Assembly: GCA_944354085.1 (NCBI GenBank)
Contig: CALVPW010000071.1
Span: 1-30,065 of the forward strand
Direction: 5' to 3'
DNA from: an uncultured Clostridia bacterium
GTDB taxonomy: Bacteria; Bacillota; Clostridia; Christensenellales; Borkfalkiaceae
Length of the DNA stretch: 30,065 nt
The notes beneath the pieces are model-generated. The model ran no database searches, was not told the origin of the DNA, and saw only the letters and a program-made list of their open reading frames with translations. Shown here one piece after another: positions 16,375-24,343 of this stretch. Within the stretch, counting starts at the first letter, position 1, and every line of letters starts with the position of its first letter. The position numbers and the translations under genes were made by a program.

Positions 16375-17269
16375 ACGTGTTCCTCCCCGGCATTGCGCCG
16401 CTGTGCCTGCGCGCCCGAAGAGATCTCCGTGATCTCCTGCGTGATCGCGCCCTGACGGACGTGATTGAGCTGCAGGGAAAGTTCGTCAAGGATCTTTTGC
16501 GCGTTGCGGCTCGCCGCGTCCATCGCCTCCATGCGGGCGTTCTGTTCGCAGCAGAAGCTGTCGACGAGCGCGCTGTAAATAAATCCCGTCAGATAGCTTG
16601 GGATGATATGATCGAGCACCTTCCCGATGGAGGGCTCAAAGCCGAACGCGACGTGGCGCTCCGTGTGATCGGAGGCGAACTGCGCGCGGTGGAAGGGCAA
16701 AAGGCGGGTGACGCGCACCTCGCTCGTGAGCCCGTTCTTCATATCGGTGTATACGATGAATATCTTTTTGAGCTTGCCCGCGTCGTACACGTCGAGCAGC
16801 GCGTTCGCGATCTCCCGCGCGCGGTTGACGGTGGGATTTTGCGCCGTGTACAAAAAACTGCGGCGGATGGGCACCCCGTGCCGCAGATAGTACTGCCGCC
16901 CGTATTCGCCCACGACGAAGAGCTCCTTTTCGCCTCTGTTCTGCGCCGCGAGCTCCTGCGCCGCCTTGATGACGTTCTGGTTGTACGCGCCCGCGAGCCC
17001 CTTGTCCGCCGTGACGACGAGCACGCCGATCGCCCCGTCGGGCGGGATCGTGCCCTCGAGCGGGTAAAAGTATCTGTTCTCCACCCGTTCGTCGGTACGG
17101 AAGATGCGCTTGATCTCCGCCTGCACGGCGGTAAAATACGGGCGGGTGCGGTCCAGCCCCTCTTTTGCCTTGCGCATCTTGGCGGAGGCGATCAGATACA
17201 TCGCCTGCGTGATCTTTTGCGTATCGCGGACGCTGGCGATGCGCGTTTTGATCTCTTTGAGCGAGGACA

Positions 17270-17270
<1 letters not shown>
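16371..17270 (-). CDS. atpG: ATP synthase gamma subunit
   Basis: Rotor shaft of F1, 299 residues. The N-terminal helix (LKEIKTRIASVRDTQKITQAMYLIASAKMRKA) and the C-terminal helix (ARMEAMDAASRNAQKILDELSLQLNHVRQGAITQEITEI) are the conserved coiled coil of the family. The ATG at 17270 shares one base with the alpha stop (TGATG). The frame extends upstream of this ATG but only through alpha coding DNA. Confidence 0.97.
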
Positions 17271-19012
<1,742 letters not shown>

Positions 19013-19015
19013 AGG

Positions 19016-19522
19016 CTATTTCTCCGCGGGCGCGGAAGCGGCGTCGAGGAACTGGTCGTATGCCTCGGACGTGCTGTCTTCGAGCACGACCTTCCCCACC
19101 GCTTCGCTGACGATGTCTGCGATCTCGCCCCGCGCTTCGCTCACCGCCTGCGCTTTGATCTGCGCGGCGTCGCGGCGGGCGTCCGAGACGACTTGCTTGG
19201 CGAACGCGTCCGCCTCCGCGCGTTTTTCGGCTTCGTAATCCGCCGCAGCGCGTTCGGCGGCGCGGCGTTTATCTTCCGCCTCCGCGTCGGCGGCGGCAAG
19301 TTTTTGTTCGTAGGCGGCTTTCTTTTCCTCCGCCGCGGCGTTTTTCGCGTTGGCGTCGGCGTCCATCTTCTCGTAATGCTCCCTGCGTTTTTGCATGAAG
19401 GAACGCACGGGCTTATACAAAAGCAGCCAAAGCCCCGCGAACAAAATGACGAAATTGAGGACGTGCAGCAAGACTTGCTGCCAGTCGATATTCAGCGGCA
19501 CAGCCGCGAGCTGCAAAGGCAT
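19016..19522 (-). CDS. atpF: ATP synthase b subunit
   Basis: Peripheral-stalk subunit, 168 residues. A single membrane helix lies at about residues 16-37 (VLLHVLNFVILFAGLWLLLY) followed by KPVRSFMQKRREH and a long charged Ala/Glu/Lys-rich coiled coil. It lacks any delta-like C-terminal fusion, so this is not the b-delta arrangement of mycobacteria. The AAGGAGG ribosome binding site overlaps the c-subunit stop codon. Confidence 0.95.
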   Translation of the reverse strand: MPLQLAAVPLNIDWQQVLLHVLNFVILFAGLWLLLYKPVRSFMQKRREHYEKMDADANAKNAAAEEKKAAYEQKLAAADAEAEDKRRAAERAAADYEAEKRAEADAFAKQVVSDARRDAAQIKAQAVSEARGEIADIVSEAVGKVVLEDSTSEAYDQFLDAASAPAEK

Positions 19523-19532
19523 GGGCGCCTCC

Positions 19533-19958
19533 TTAGAGTACGAAGATGACGAGGATGGCGACGATGAGCGCGTAAATGATCGCCGTTTCGATGAACACGA
19601 GCCCGAGCATGAGCGTGGAGCGGATCTTGCCCTCGGCTTCGGGCTGGCGGGCGATGGACTCGGACGTCTTTGCGATGGCGATGCCCATACCGATCGCGCC
19701 CGCGGCTGCGGCAAGCCCGATGGCGATGCCCGCCGCCATTGCTTTGTCGCCCGTGGCGTCGGCAGGCTGCGTCTCCTCCGCAGCGGCGGCTGCGCCGTCC
19801 GTCGCGCCCTCCTCTTCCGCCGCGTACGCCGTGACGCAGGTCTGGGCAAAGACGGGCGCTTCGGTCTTGGACGTGAGCCCGCACACGAGCAGCACCGCAA
19901 GGATGAGCGCGAGCGCCGCGCCCAAAAGGATACCCGTTTTGTTTGCAAGTTTTTTCAT
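19533..19958 (-). CDS. atpE: ATP synthase c subunit with long N-terminal extension
   Basis: The proteolipid of the rotor ring. The two-helix hairpin occupies residues about 73-141, with the polar loop RQPE at 104-107 and the ion-carrying glutamate E124 in helix 2 (FIETAIIYA). Residue 91, where Na+-type rings have the key glutamine, is methionine, and E124 is followed by Thr-Ala, so proton coupling seems more likely. About 70 extra residues precede the hairpin: a Lys-rich start, a hydrophobic segment at 9-28 and an Ala/Glu-rich linker with an AYA site near 45-47, like a secretion signal. The gene is coupled to atpB by ATGA overlap. Confidence 0.95.
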   Translation of the reverse strand: MKKLANKTGILLGAALALILAVLLVCGLTSKTEAPVFAQTCVTAYAAEEEGATDGAAAAAEETQPADATGDKAMAAGIAIGLAAAAGAIGMGIAIAKTSESIARQPEAEGKIRSTLMLGLVFIETAIIYALIVAILVIFVL

Positions 19959-20818
19959 ACCGTTGCCTCCGAATGGGAAGTTTTATTTTGACGTTTGTCT
20001 TTTTTTGCTTTGGGTCTTTTGACGTACGGTTCGCTGACTTCGCCGTAGAACAGCGTCGTGAGCATGGTCAAAACGTACGTCTGGATGAGGGCGTGCAGCA
20101 GGGTGAACAGCACGCCGACGATGACGGGCAGCACGAAGGAGAGCGCCAGATAGTAGTACACGAGCTCCGTGACGAGCGCACCGCTCAGGAGCGCGCCAAA
20201 AAGTCGGAAACTCATGGAGATGGGCAGCGAGAACTCTTTGAGCGTTCTTCCCACGCCGCGCAGCTTGTTGGAGACGATCCCGCCCGAAAGGATGACGAGG
20301 TAGGAAAGACATCCCAGCGCGATCGCTCCGTTGATATCGGCGAGCGGCGCCGGCAGGATGACGGACGCGCCCGCCATCGTCATCACGGGCGCACCCACGA
20401 GTTCGAAGAGCGTTCCCACAAAGATATATGCGCCTGCCGCGAACACGTACGCGCCGAGGAACCCGTTCCTGTGCGGGCTGTTGCCCTTGGCGAGCCCGTC
20501 GAACATCCCCACCGCCTGTTCCAAAAGGAGCTGGAACTTCCCGGGGACGAAGCGGAAACGGGGGATGACGAAGATGCGCACGATCGCCGCGAACACCAAC
20601 AAGATCGCCGTGACCGAAAACGCCGAGATCAGCCCCGGGTTGACGGGCAGCCCGAACAGGGAGATCTTATCCCCTTCGTGCAGGACGGCGTCCTGCATCG
20701 TCTCCTGGATGGTCGTCTCGCTCTCGTACAAGCCGTCCGTGAGCACGATGCCCGCAAGGAGCGCCGCCACCACCACGGCTATCACGATGAGAAAGATGCA
20801 CGTCTGCTTTTTTGTCAT
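19955..20818 (-). CDS. atpB: ATP synthase a subunit
   Basis: Membrane stator channel of Fo, 287 residues with several transmembrane segments. The essential arginine is R205 in SFRLFG, followed by a long helix ending LLHALIQTYVLTMLTTLFYGE, the usual C-terminal signature. The start is the ATG at 20818 behind GGAGGGATC; an upstream extension of the frame lacks a ribosome binding site and overlaps the transcription start region. It is the first gene of the operon. No atpI precedes it. Confidence 0.96.
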   Translation of the reverse strand: MTKKQTCIFLIVIAVVVAALLAGIVLTDGLYESETTIQETMQDAVLHEGDKISLFGLPVNPGLISAFSVTAILLVFAAIVRIFVIPRFRFVPGKFQLLLEQAVGMFDGLAKGNSPHRNGFLGAYVFAAGAYIFVGTLFELVGAPVMTMAGASVILPAPLADINGAIALGCLSYLVILSGGIVSNKLRGVGRTLKEFSLPISMSFRLFGALLSGALVTELVYYYLALSFVLPVIVGVLFTLLHALIQTYVLTMLTTLFYGEVSEPYVKRPKAKKDKRQNKTSHSEATV

Positions 20819-20874
20819 GATCCCTCCGCAGGGGGACGCCGCGCGCCTCCCCGCCTGCCTTTTGAGGCGCATAT

Positions 20875-20903
20875 ATTATAGCGCGCGCGTGTACGCCTGT
20901 CAA
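20875..20903 (-). promoter_or_regulatory. Perfect consensus promoter of the ATP synthase operon
   Basis: TTGACA at 20898-20903 and TATAAT at 20875-20880 with a 17-base spacer: both hexamers and the spacing are the exact sigma-A consensus. The predicted transcript would start near 20868 with a leader of about 50 bases before atpB. Confidence 0.9.
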
Positions 20904-20960
20904 ACGTTGTAGACCCATGAAATTGTGAAAATCATAAAATATCCCGCCCAAACGATACGC

Positions 20961-20990
20961 AAAAAAAGGGAGCGCCCCTTGGGCGCTCCC
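20961..20990 (-). terminator. Intrinsic terminator of the small secreted-protein gene
   Basis: A perfect 10-bp stem GGGAGCGCCC/GGGCGCTCCC with a 3-base loop, followed on the minus strand by seven T. It lies about 20 bases after the stop of the gene at 21012-21530 and just upstream of the ATP synthase promoter. Confidence 0.92.
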
Positions 20991-21011
20991 CCCCGCAATG
21001 TGCAGAATGCG

Positions 21012-21530
21012 TCACATTTCGATGTGATATCCCCACGCGTCGTACAAAATGGGACCGACTTCGACCGTCTTCCACTCGCCCGAATTCTCGCGGTACTCGG
21101 CGACGCCGTACCAATACAGCTGCCTGCCGCGCGTGTTGCCGATGGCGCTGAGGCTCTCGCCTTTGTCCAGATCTTCGGTGAACGCCGTCGCCTCCAGCGT
21201 CATCTTCTCGGGATCGTTCCCCGCATACGGCGAGGAATACAGCGAAATGATGACGGGCACGACGGGCGAGAACAGCTCGAAGTGATTTTGCATCGTGGCG
21301 TAAATGTTGCCGTAGCCGTCGCCTCCGCTGAGCGCCAGCGTGAGCGACGTAAACAGACGGGGCTCCGCCGTCTGTTCCTCCTGCATCTGTTCCTCCTGCG
21401 TCTGCTCTTCCGCCTGCTCCGCGGGCACGGCGGCTGCATCGGCACGCAGCCCCGCAAAGGGCAGCACGAGCGCCGCAAGGAACACGAGCGCAAGTAAGCC
21501 GAACAATGCTCTTTTGATGGTTTTGCTCAT
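21012..21530 (-). CDS. Secreted protein of unknown function
   Basis: A 172-residue protein not recognised by family. A Lys/Arg-rich start and hydrophobic segment (residues about 5-25) end in ADA-AA, a signal peptidase I type site near residue 30, so it is probably exported. A short Glu/Gln-rich repeat follows (EEQTQEEQMQEEQ), then about 115 residues of mixed beta character (LFTSLTLALSGGDGYGNIYA, later LYWYGVAEYRENSGEW). The ATG at 21530 follows AGGAGGCAACGT. It is monocistronic, with its own promoter and terminator, and nothing in the context gives its role. Confidence 0.8.
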   Translation of the reverse strand: MSKTIKRALFGLLALVFLAALVLPFAGLRADAAAVPAEQAEEQTQEEQMQEEQTAEPRLFTSLTLALSGGDGYGNIYATMQNHFELFSPVVPVIISLYSSPYAGNDPEKMTLEATAFTEDLDKGESLSAIGNTRGRQLYWYGVAEYRENSGEWKTVEVGPILYDAWGYHIEM

Positions 21531-21574
21531 ACGTTGCCTCCTGAGAAAAGATATGTACCTTTGAGTACGCTTCC

Positions 21575-21583
21575 AGTATACCA
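21575..21583 (-). promoter_or_regulatory. Extended -10 promoter of the secreted-protein gene
   Basis: TGGTATACT on the minus strand is an extended -10 (TG, one base, TATACT) about 45 bases before the start at 21530. The -35 region is weak, which is usual for extended -10 promoters. Confidence 0.5.
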
Positions 21584-21645
21584 TGTCTTGGATGCGATGC
21601 GACGCGCATCTGCCATTTTTTTGGCGTGTTTTGTCACAGCGGCAT

Positions 21646-21673
21646 AAAAAACGGACGCTCCGAAAAGCGTCCG
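21646..21673 (-). terminator. Intrinsic terminator after the PlsC-like gene
   Basis: Stem CGGACGCT/AGCGTCCG with a 6-base loop and six T on the minus strand, starting 9 bases past the stop codon at 21682. Confidence 0.92.
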
Positions 21674-21681
21674 CTCCCTTG

Positions 21682-23013
21682 TCATCCGACGCCGTTCTCT
21701 TCGCGCCGTTTGTTGCCCGCTTCCTCCTGCGGGACTTTGCCGCGTTCTTTGACCTTTTCCTTGGCGAGAAGGTAGATCTCCTCCGTGGCGAGCGAGATCT
21801 TGGTGAGCTGATCGCGTCCCGTGACGGGGTGCAGCCAAAAACTGTCGTCGGGAACGGAGATATCGATACAGTCGCCGAAGATGTTCTTTTTATACTTATC
21901 CTTGCGGTAAGGATAGTCGTATTCGATATGTACGCTCTCCAGCTCGGTGCCCGCCCAAAACAGATCGCACTTTTCGCCGTAAGCGGTGCACGTAAGGCGG
22001 GTGCCCTCCGCCGTCTGCACGAGTTTGCCCATCCCCTGATCGTAAAACCGTTTGGCGTTGGGCAGGGTGTGGACGGTCACGTCGTCCTCGAAGCGGTAAC
22101 TGCCCGCGCGCACCTCGGCACGGACGTTCTTCCGCTCCCATGCGACCCAATCGGGGATATGCGAAAATTCCGTCTCCCCTTCCTCGGCGGTGAGGACGGA
22201 GAGCTCGCTCATCTGCCACGCCTTGCCGCACGCCGCGCACCAAAGGCGGGTGCCCTCCGAATACATTTTGAATTCCGTGCCGCAGTGCGGGCACTGATAG
22301 AGGATGTTGTGCAAGCCGTTCGCGCGGCGGGGATACTTGTTCTCGATGCCCGCCTCCCGCTGATAGGCATAATCGTCGCGCTGCATGGCGCGGTGGATGC
22401 GGTCGTTGATCTCGTCGGCGGGAAGCGTTTTGACCTCCTCCGCCGTCGCCACGCATTCGAGCTCGCAGGCGATGGGAAGATTTTGCTCGTCCTTGTTCCA
22501 CTGCGGCGCGGAGACGAACGTGCCGTACAGGCGGAGCACCACCACGGGCACTTTGAGGAGCTTGCTCATCTTGCCGAGCGAATCGGGCAAAAAGCCCGTC
22601 GTCCCGTCCAGCGAATAACGGGCTTCGGGATACAGGCAGACGATGGACTTGTAGTTCTCCACGCAGTAGCGCATGTTGCGGATGAGGTTGAGATCTTTGA
22701 CGAACTTGCGCTCGCAGATGCAGCCCAGCCGCCGCATGAGCCAATCGCCGACGTCGCGGATGGCGTCGATCGCGACGACGTTGTTCGCGTCGTACGGGTC
22801 GACCGCCGTATACATGGCGGGAAAGTCGAGCATGCTCGCGTGCGTCACGCACAAAAAGTAGGGCGGCTCGATGCCCGTCATGTTGATCTTTTTCACGCTG
22901 ATCCTACGCTTTTTCAGGCGAGGGGCGATGGCGAACTTCCTTGCGATCGCCATCCAGAATTTACTCGCTTTTAAGGGTTTTTTACTGAAATCGTAATGTT
23001 TGATCTTCGCCAT
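21682..23013 (-). CDS. PlsC-like acyltransferase with a zinc ribbon
   Basis: A 443-residue lysophospholipid/glycerophosphate acyltransferase-type protein. The catalytic HX4D motif is HASMLD (H58, D63) and the second family block is YPEARYS at 129-134, in place of the common PEGTRS. The acyltransferase core fills roughly residues 40-215. It is followed by a C-terminal extension with a zinc ribbon (C241, C244, C259, C262: CPHCG, then CAACG) and an unassigned beta-rich region. It probably acts at the inner face of the membrane, but the acceptor lipid is unknown. The ATG at 23013 follows AGGGGGAAC. The C-terminal extension makes it nearly twice the usual PlsC length. Confidence 0.85.
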   Translation of the reverse strand: MAKIKHYDFSKKPLKASKFWMAIARKFAIAPRLKKRRISVKKINMTGIEPPYFLCVTHASMLDFPAMYTAVDPYDANNVVAIDAIRDVGDWLMRRLGCICERKFVKDLNLIRNMRYCVENYKSIVCLYPEARYSLDGTTGFLPDSLGKMSKLLKVPVVVLRLYGTFVSAPQWNKDEQNLPIACELECVATAEEVKTLPADEINDRIHRAMQRDDYAYQREAGIENKYPRRANGLHNILYQCPHCGTEFKMYSEGTRLWCAACGKAWQMSELSVLTAEEGETEFSHIPDWVAWERKNVRAEVRAGSYRFEDDVTVHTLPNAKRFYDQGMGKLVQTAEGTRLTCTAYGEKCDLFWAGTELESVHIEYDYPYRKDKYKKNIFGDCIDISVPDDSFWLHPVTGRDQLTKISLATEEIYLLAKEKVKERGKVPQEEAGNKRREENGVG

Positions 23014-23076
23014 GCGCGTTCCCCCTGCGGGCTTTTCCCCGCCGATCCCCGTGATCTCTTACAATATTGCACTATT

Positions 23077-23104
23077 ATTATAGCACGAAACGCACAAAAG
23101 TCAA
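23077..23104 (-). promoter_or_regulatory. Promoter of the PlsC-like gene
   Basis: TTGACT at 23099-23104, 16 bases, TATAAT at 23077-23082 preceded by TGC (extended -10). It lies in the 108-base gap after mntP, so the acyltransferase need not depend on the Mn riboswitch. Confidence 0.8.
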
Positions 23105-23121
23105 TACGGATAGTCAATTTT

Positions 23122-23724
23122 TTAAAGAACGCCTTCGAGCAGGATCCTGACGCCGATGACGATGAGCACCGCGCCGCCGATGAGCGAGGCGGGATCGGCA
23201 AATGCATCCCCCACCTTTTTGCCCGCATACACCGCGCAAAAGGACAATACGAAGGTGACCGCGCCGATGACGGCGGCGCACGCCGCCGCGTGGAAGGGAA
23301 GCCCCTGCTGCGTTTGGGCGGCGAGCAGCGTCACCCCCACGGCGAGCGCATCGAGGCTGGTCGCCACGCCTTGCAGCAAAAGCTTTGCGAACCCGAGCCC
23401 CTCCCGCTTTTGCGGAAGGCTCACCGTTTTTTTGCCGTGCTTTTCCCGCATCTCCAAAGCGCAGTCAACGATCGCCTTCCCGCCGATCAGCGCGAGCAGG
23501 GAGAACGAGAGCCACGGCGCGATGCGCGCGACGACGTTCGTGAAGGCGTATCCGCAATAATACCCGATCACAGGCATGGCAAACTGGAAGGCGGCGTACG
23601 TGAACGCGATGCCGAGCGCCTTCCAAGGGCGCATCCGCGGCTCCGCCATGCCGTTCGTCATACTGACAGCCACCGCGTCCATCGCCAGCGCCGCGCCGAT
23701 GAGGACGATCTCCAAAACCGTCAT
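23122..23724 (-). CDS. mntP: Manganese efflux pump MntP
   Basis: Six-helix membrane exporter that removes excess Mn2+. The 200 residues form two similar three-helix halves, each with the conserved acidic motif: MDAVAVS (D16) in helix 1 and LDALAVG (D125) in helix 4. The length is normal. The ATG at 23724 follows AAGGAGAAG; the frame continues upstream only through the riboswitch terminator. The gene is preceded by a yybP-ykoY-type Mn2+ riboswitch, which agrees with the assignment. No clear terminator follows. Confidence 0.96.
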   Translation of the reverse strand: MTVLEIVLIGAALAMDAVAVSMTNGMAEPRMRPWKALGIAFTYAAFQFAMPVIGYYCGYAFTNVVARIAPWLSFSLLALIGGKAIVDCALEMREKHGKKTVSLPQKREGLGFAKLLLQGVATSLDALAVGVTLLAAQTQQGLPFHAAACAAVIGAVTFVLSFCAVYAGKKVGDAFADPASLIGGAVLIVIGVRILLEGVL

Positions 23725-23745
23725 GTGCTTCTCCTTGCGGGGAAT

Positions 23746-23793
23746 AAAAAAACTTATGCGCGGCAGAGCGAAAAAACGCTCGCTGCGCATAAG
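23746..23793 (-). terminator. Riboswitch-controlled terminator before mntP
   Basis: A long hairpin whose outer arms are CTTATGCGC and GCGCATAAG, with an inner CGAGCG/CGCTC stem, followed by seven T on the minus strand and ending about 20 bases before the mntP start. Its 5' arm, CTTATG, is the same segment that closes the P1 stem of the aptamer, so the two structures exclude each other. Confidence 0.88.
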
Positions 23794-23880
23794 TCTCGTC
23801 ATTTCAGATATCGCCCGCGGGCATCCCCGCAATGTGTGGACGGCATCGCTTTTACAAGCCGACTACTCCCCTATGTCTTC
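23788..23880 (-). promoter_or_regulatory. Mn2+ riboswitch (yybP-ykoY family) controlling mntP
   Basis: The minus strand carries the hallmark GGGGAGTAG near its 5' end (about 23865-23873) and GACGAGACTT near its 3' end (23791-23800), with GC-rich helices between, as in the yybP-ykoY class. P1 would pair CATAG with CTTATG (23788-23793). The downstream terminator needs the same CTTATG arm, so Mn2+ binding that stabilises P1 would prevent termination: an ON switch for Mn export. The pairing is read by eye. Confidence 0.87.
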
Positions 23881-23885
23881 TCTAT

Positions 23886-23928
23886 ATTATACCGCCGTAT
23901 TATACCGCAAATTCGCACGGAAAGTCAA
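23886..23928 (-). promoter_or_regulatory. Promoter(s) of the mntP transcript
   Basis: TTGACT at 23923-23928, 18 bases, TATAAT at 23899-23904. A second TATAAT at 23886-23891 would start transcription almost exactly at the riboswitch 5' end but lacks a good -35. The -35 region begins 13 bases after the stop of the preceding gene. Confidence 0.75.
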
Positions 23929-23940
23929 CGGTTTTTGCAG

Positions 23941-24195
23941 TCAGTCCGGCAAAACACGCAAGATCGCGCGGGCGCGGGAGAGCGGAACGGGCGCCGTCTG
24001 CGCCGTGCAGTCCTCCACCCTGCGCACGACGCCCGTGACGCGGCGTTCGGGACGACCGAACGGCACCGCCACGCGCTGTCCCTCTTTGACGGGGACGTTC
24101 GCCAGATACCAATAGGGCGCGCCGTCGATCTCGACCTTTGCGAACGTATGCACGCCAAGGTCGCCGAGCACGCCGCCCGCCATGGAATGGATCAT
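23941..24195 (-). CDS. Small protein resembling the PriA N-terminal (3'BD) domain
   Basis: An 84-residue protein starting at the ATG 24195, which follows a strong AAAGGAGG site. Residues about 17-62 (AKVEIDGAPYWYLANVPVKE, then GQRVAVPFGRPERRVTGVV) resemble the DNA 3'-end-binding domain at the N-terminus of primosomal helicase PriA, in which a VPxGQRVxVPFGxRxxxGxV pattern is typical. No helicase or zinc motifs follow, so it is a free-standing domain and not a truncated priA with a remnant downstream. The role is unknown. No promoter is visible between it and cls, so it may be transcribed from upstream through the repeat at 24241-24323. Confidence 0.7.
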   Translation of the reverse strand: MIHSMAGGVLGDLGVHTFAKVEIDGAPYWYLANVPVKEGQRVAVPFGRPERRVTGVVRRVEDCTAQTAPVPLSRARAILRVLPD

Positions 24196-24240
24196 ACAAT
24201 GCCTCCTTTGATATGACCGCCCCTCCCGCACGGAAGAGCG

Positions 24241-24323
24241 ACTCCCACCGTCTGCGCGGCGATGCCGCGCATCCACCTCCCTCCTCGGAGGGAGCTGGCG
24301 AGCGTGAGCGAGACTGAGGGAGT
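24241..24323. repeat. Solitary copy of the palindromic repeat
   Basis: Begins ACTCCCACCG and ends GACTGAGGGAGT, so its ends are inverted (ACTCCC/GGGAGT). Inside are a GCGCGGC/GCCGCGC hairpin and the central palindrome CTCCCTCCTCGGAGGGAG. The left part matches type B and the right part type A of the array at 54-711. It lies 20 bases past the cls stop codon and 45 bases before the next start, with no coding capacity of its own. Confidence 0.88.
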
Positions 24324-24343
24324 CCTCGGCGCGGGGGCGCGCC

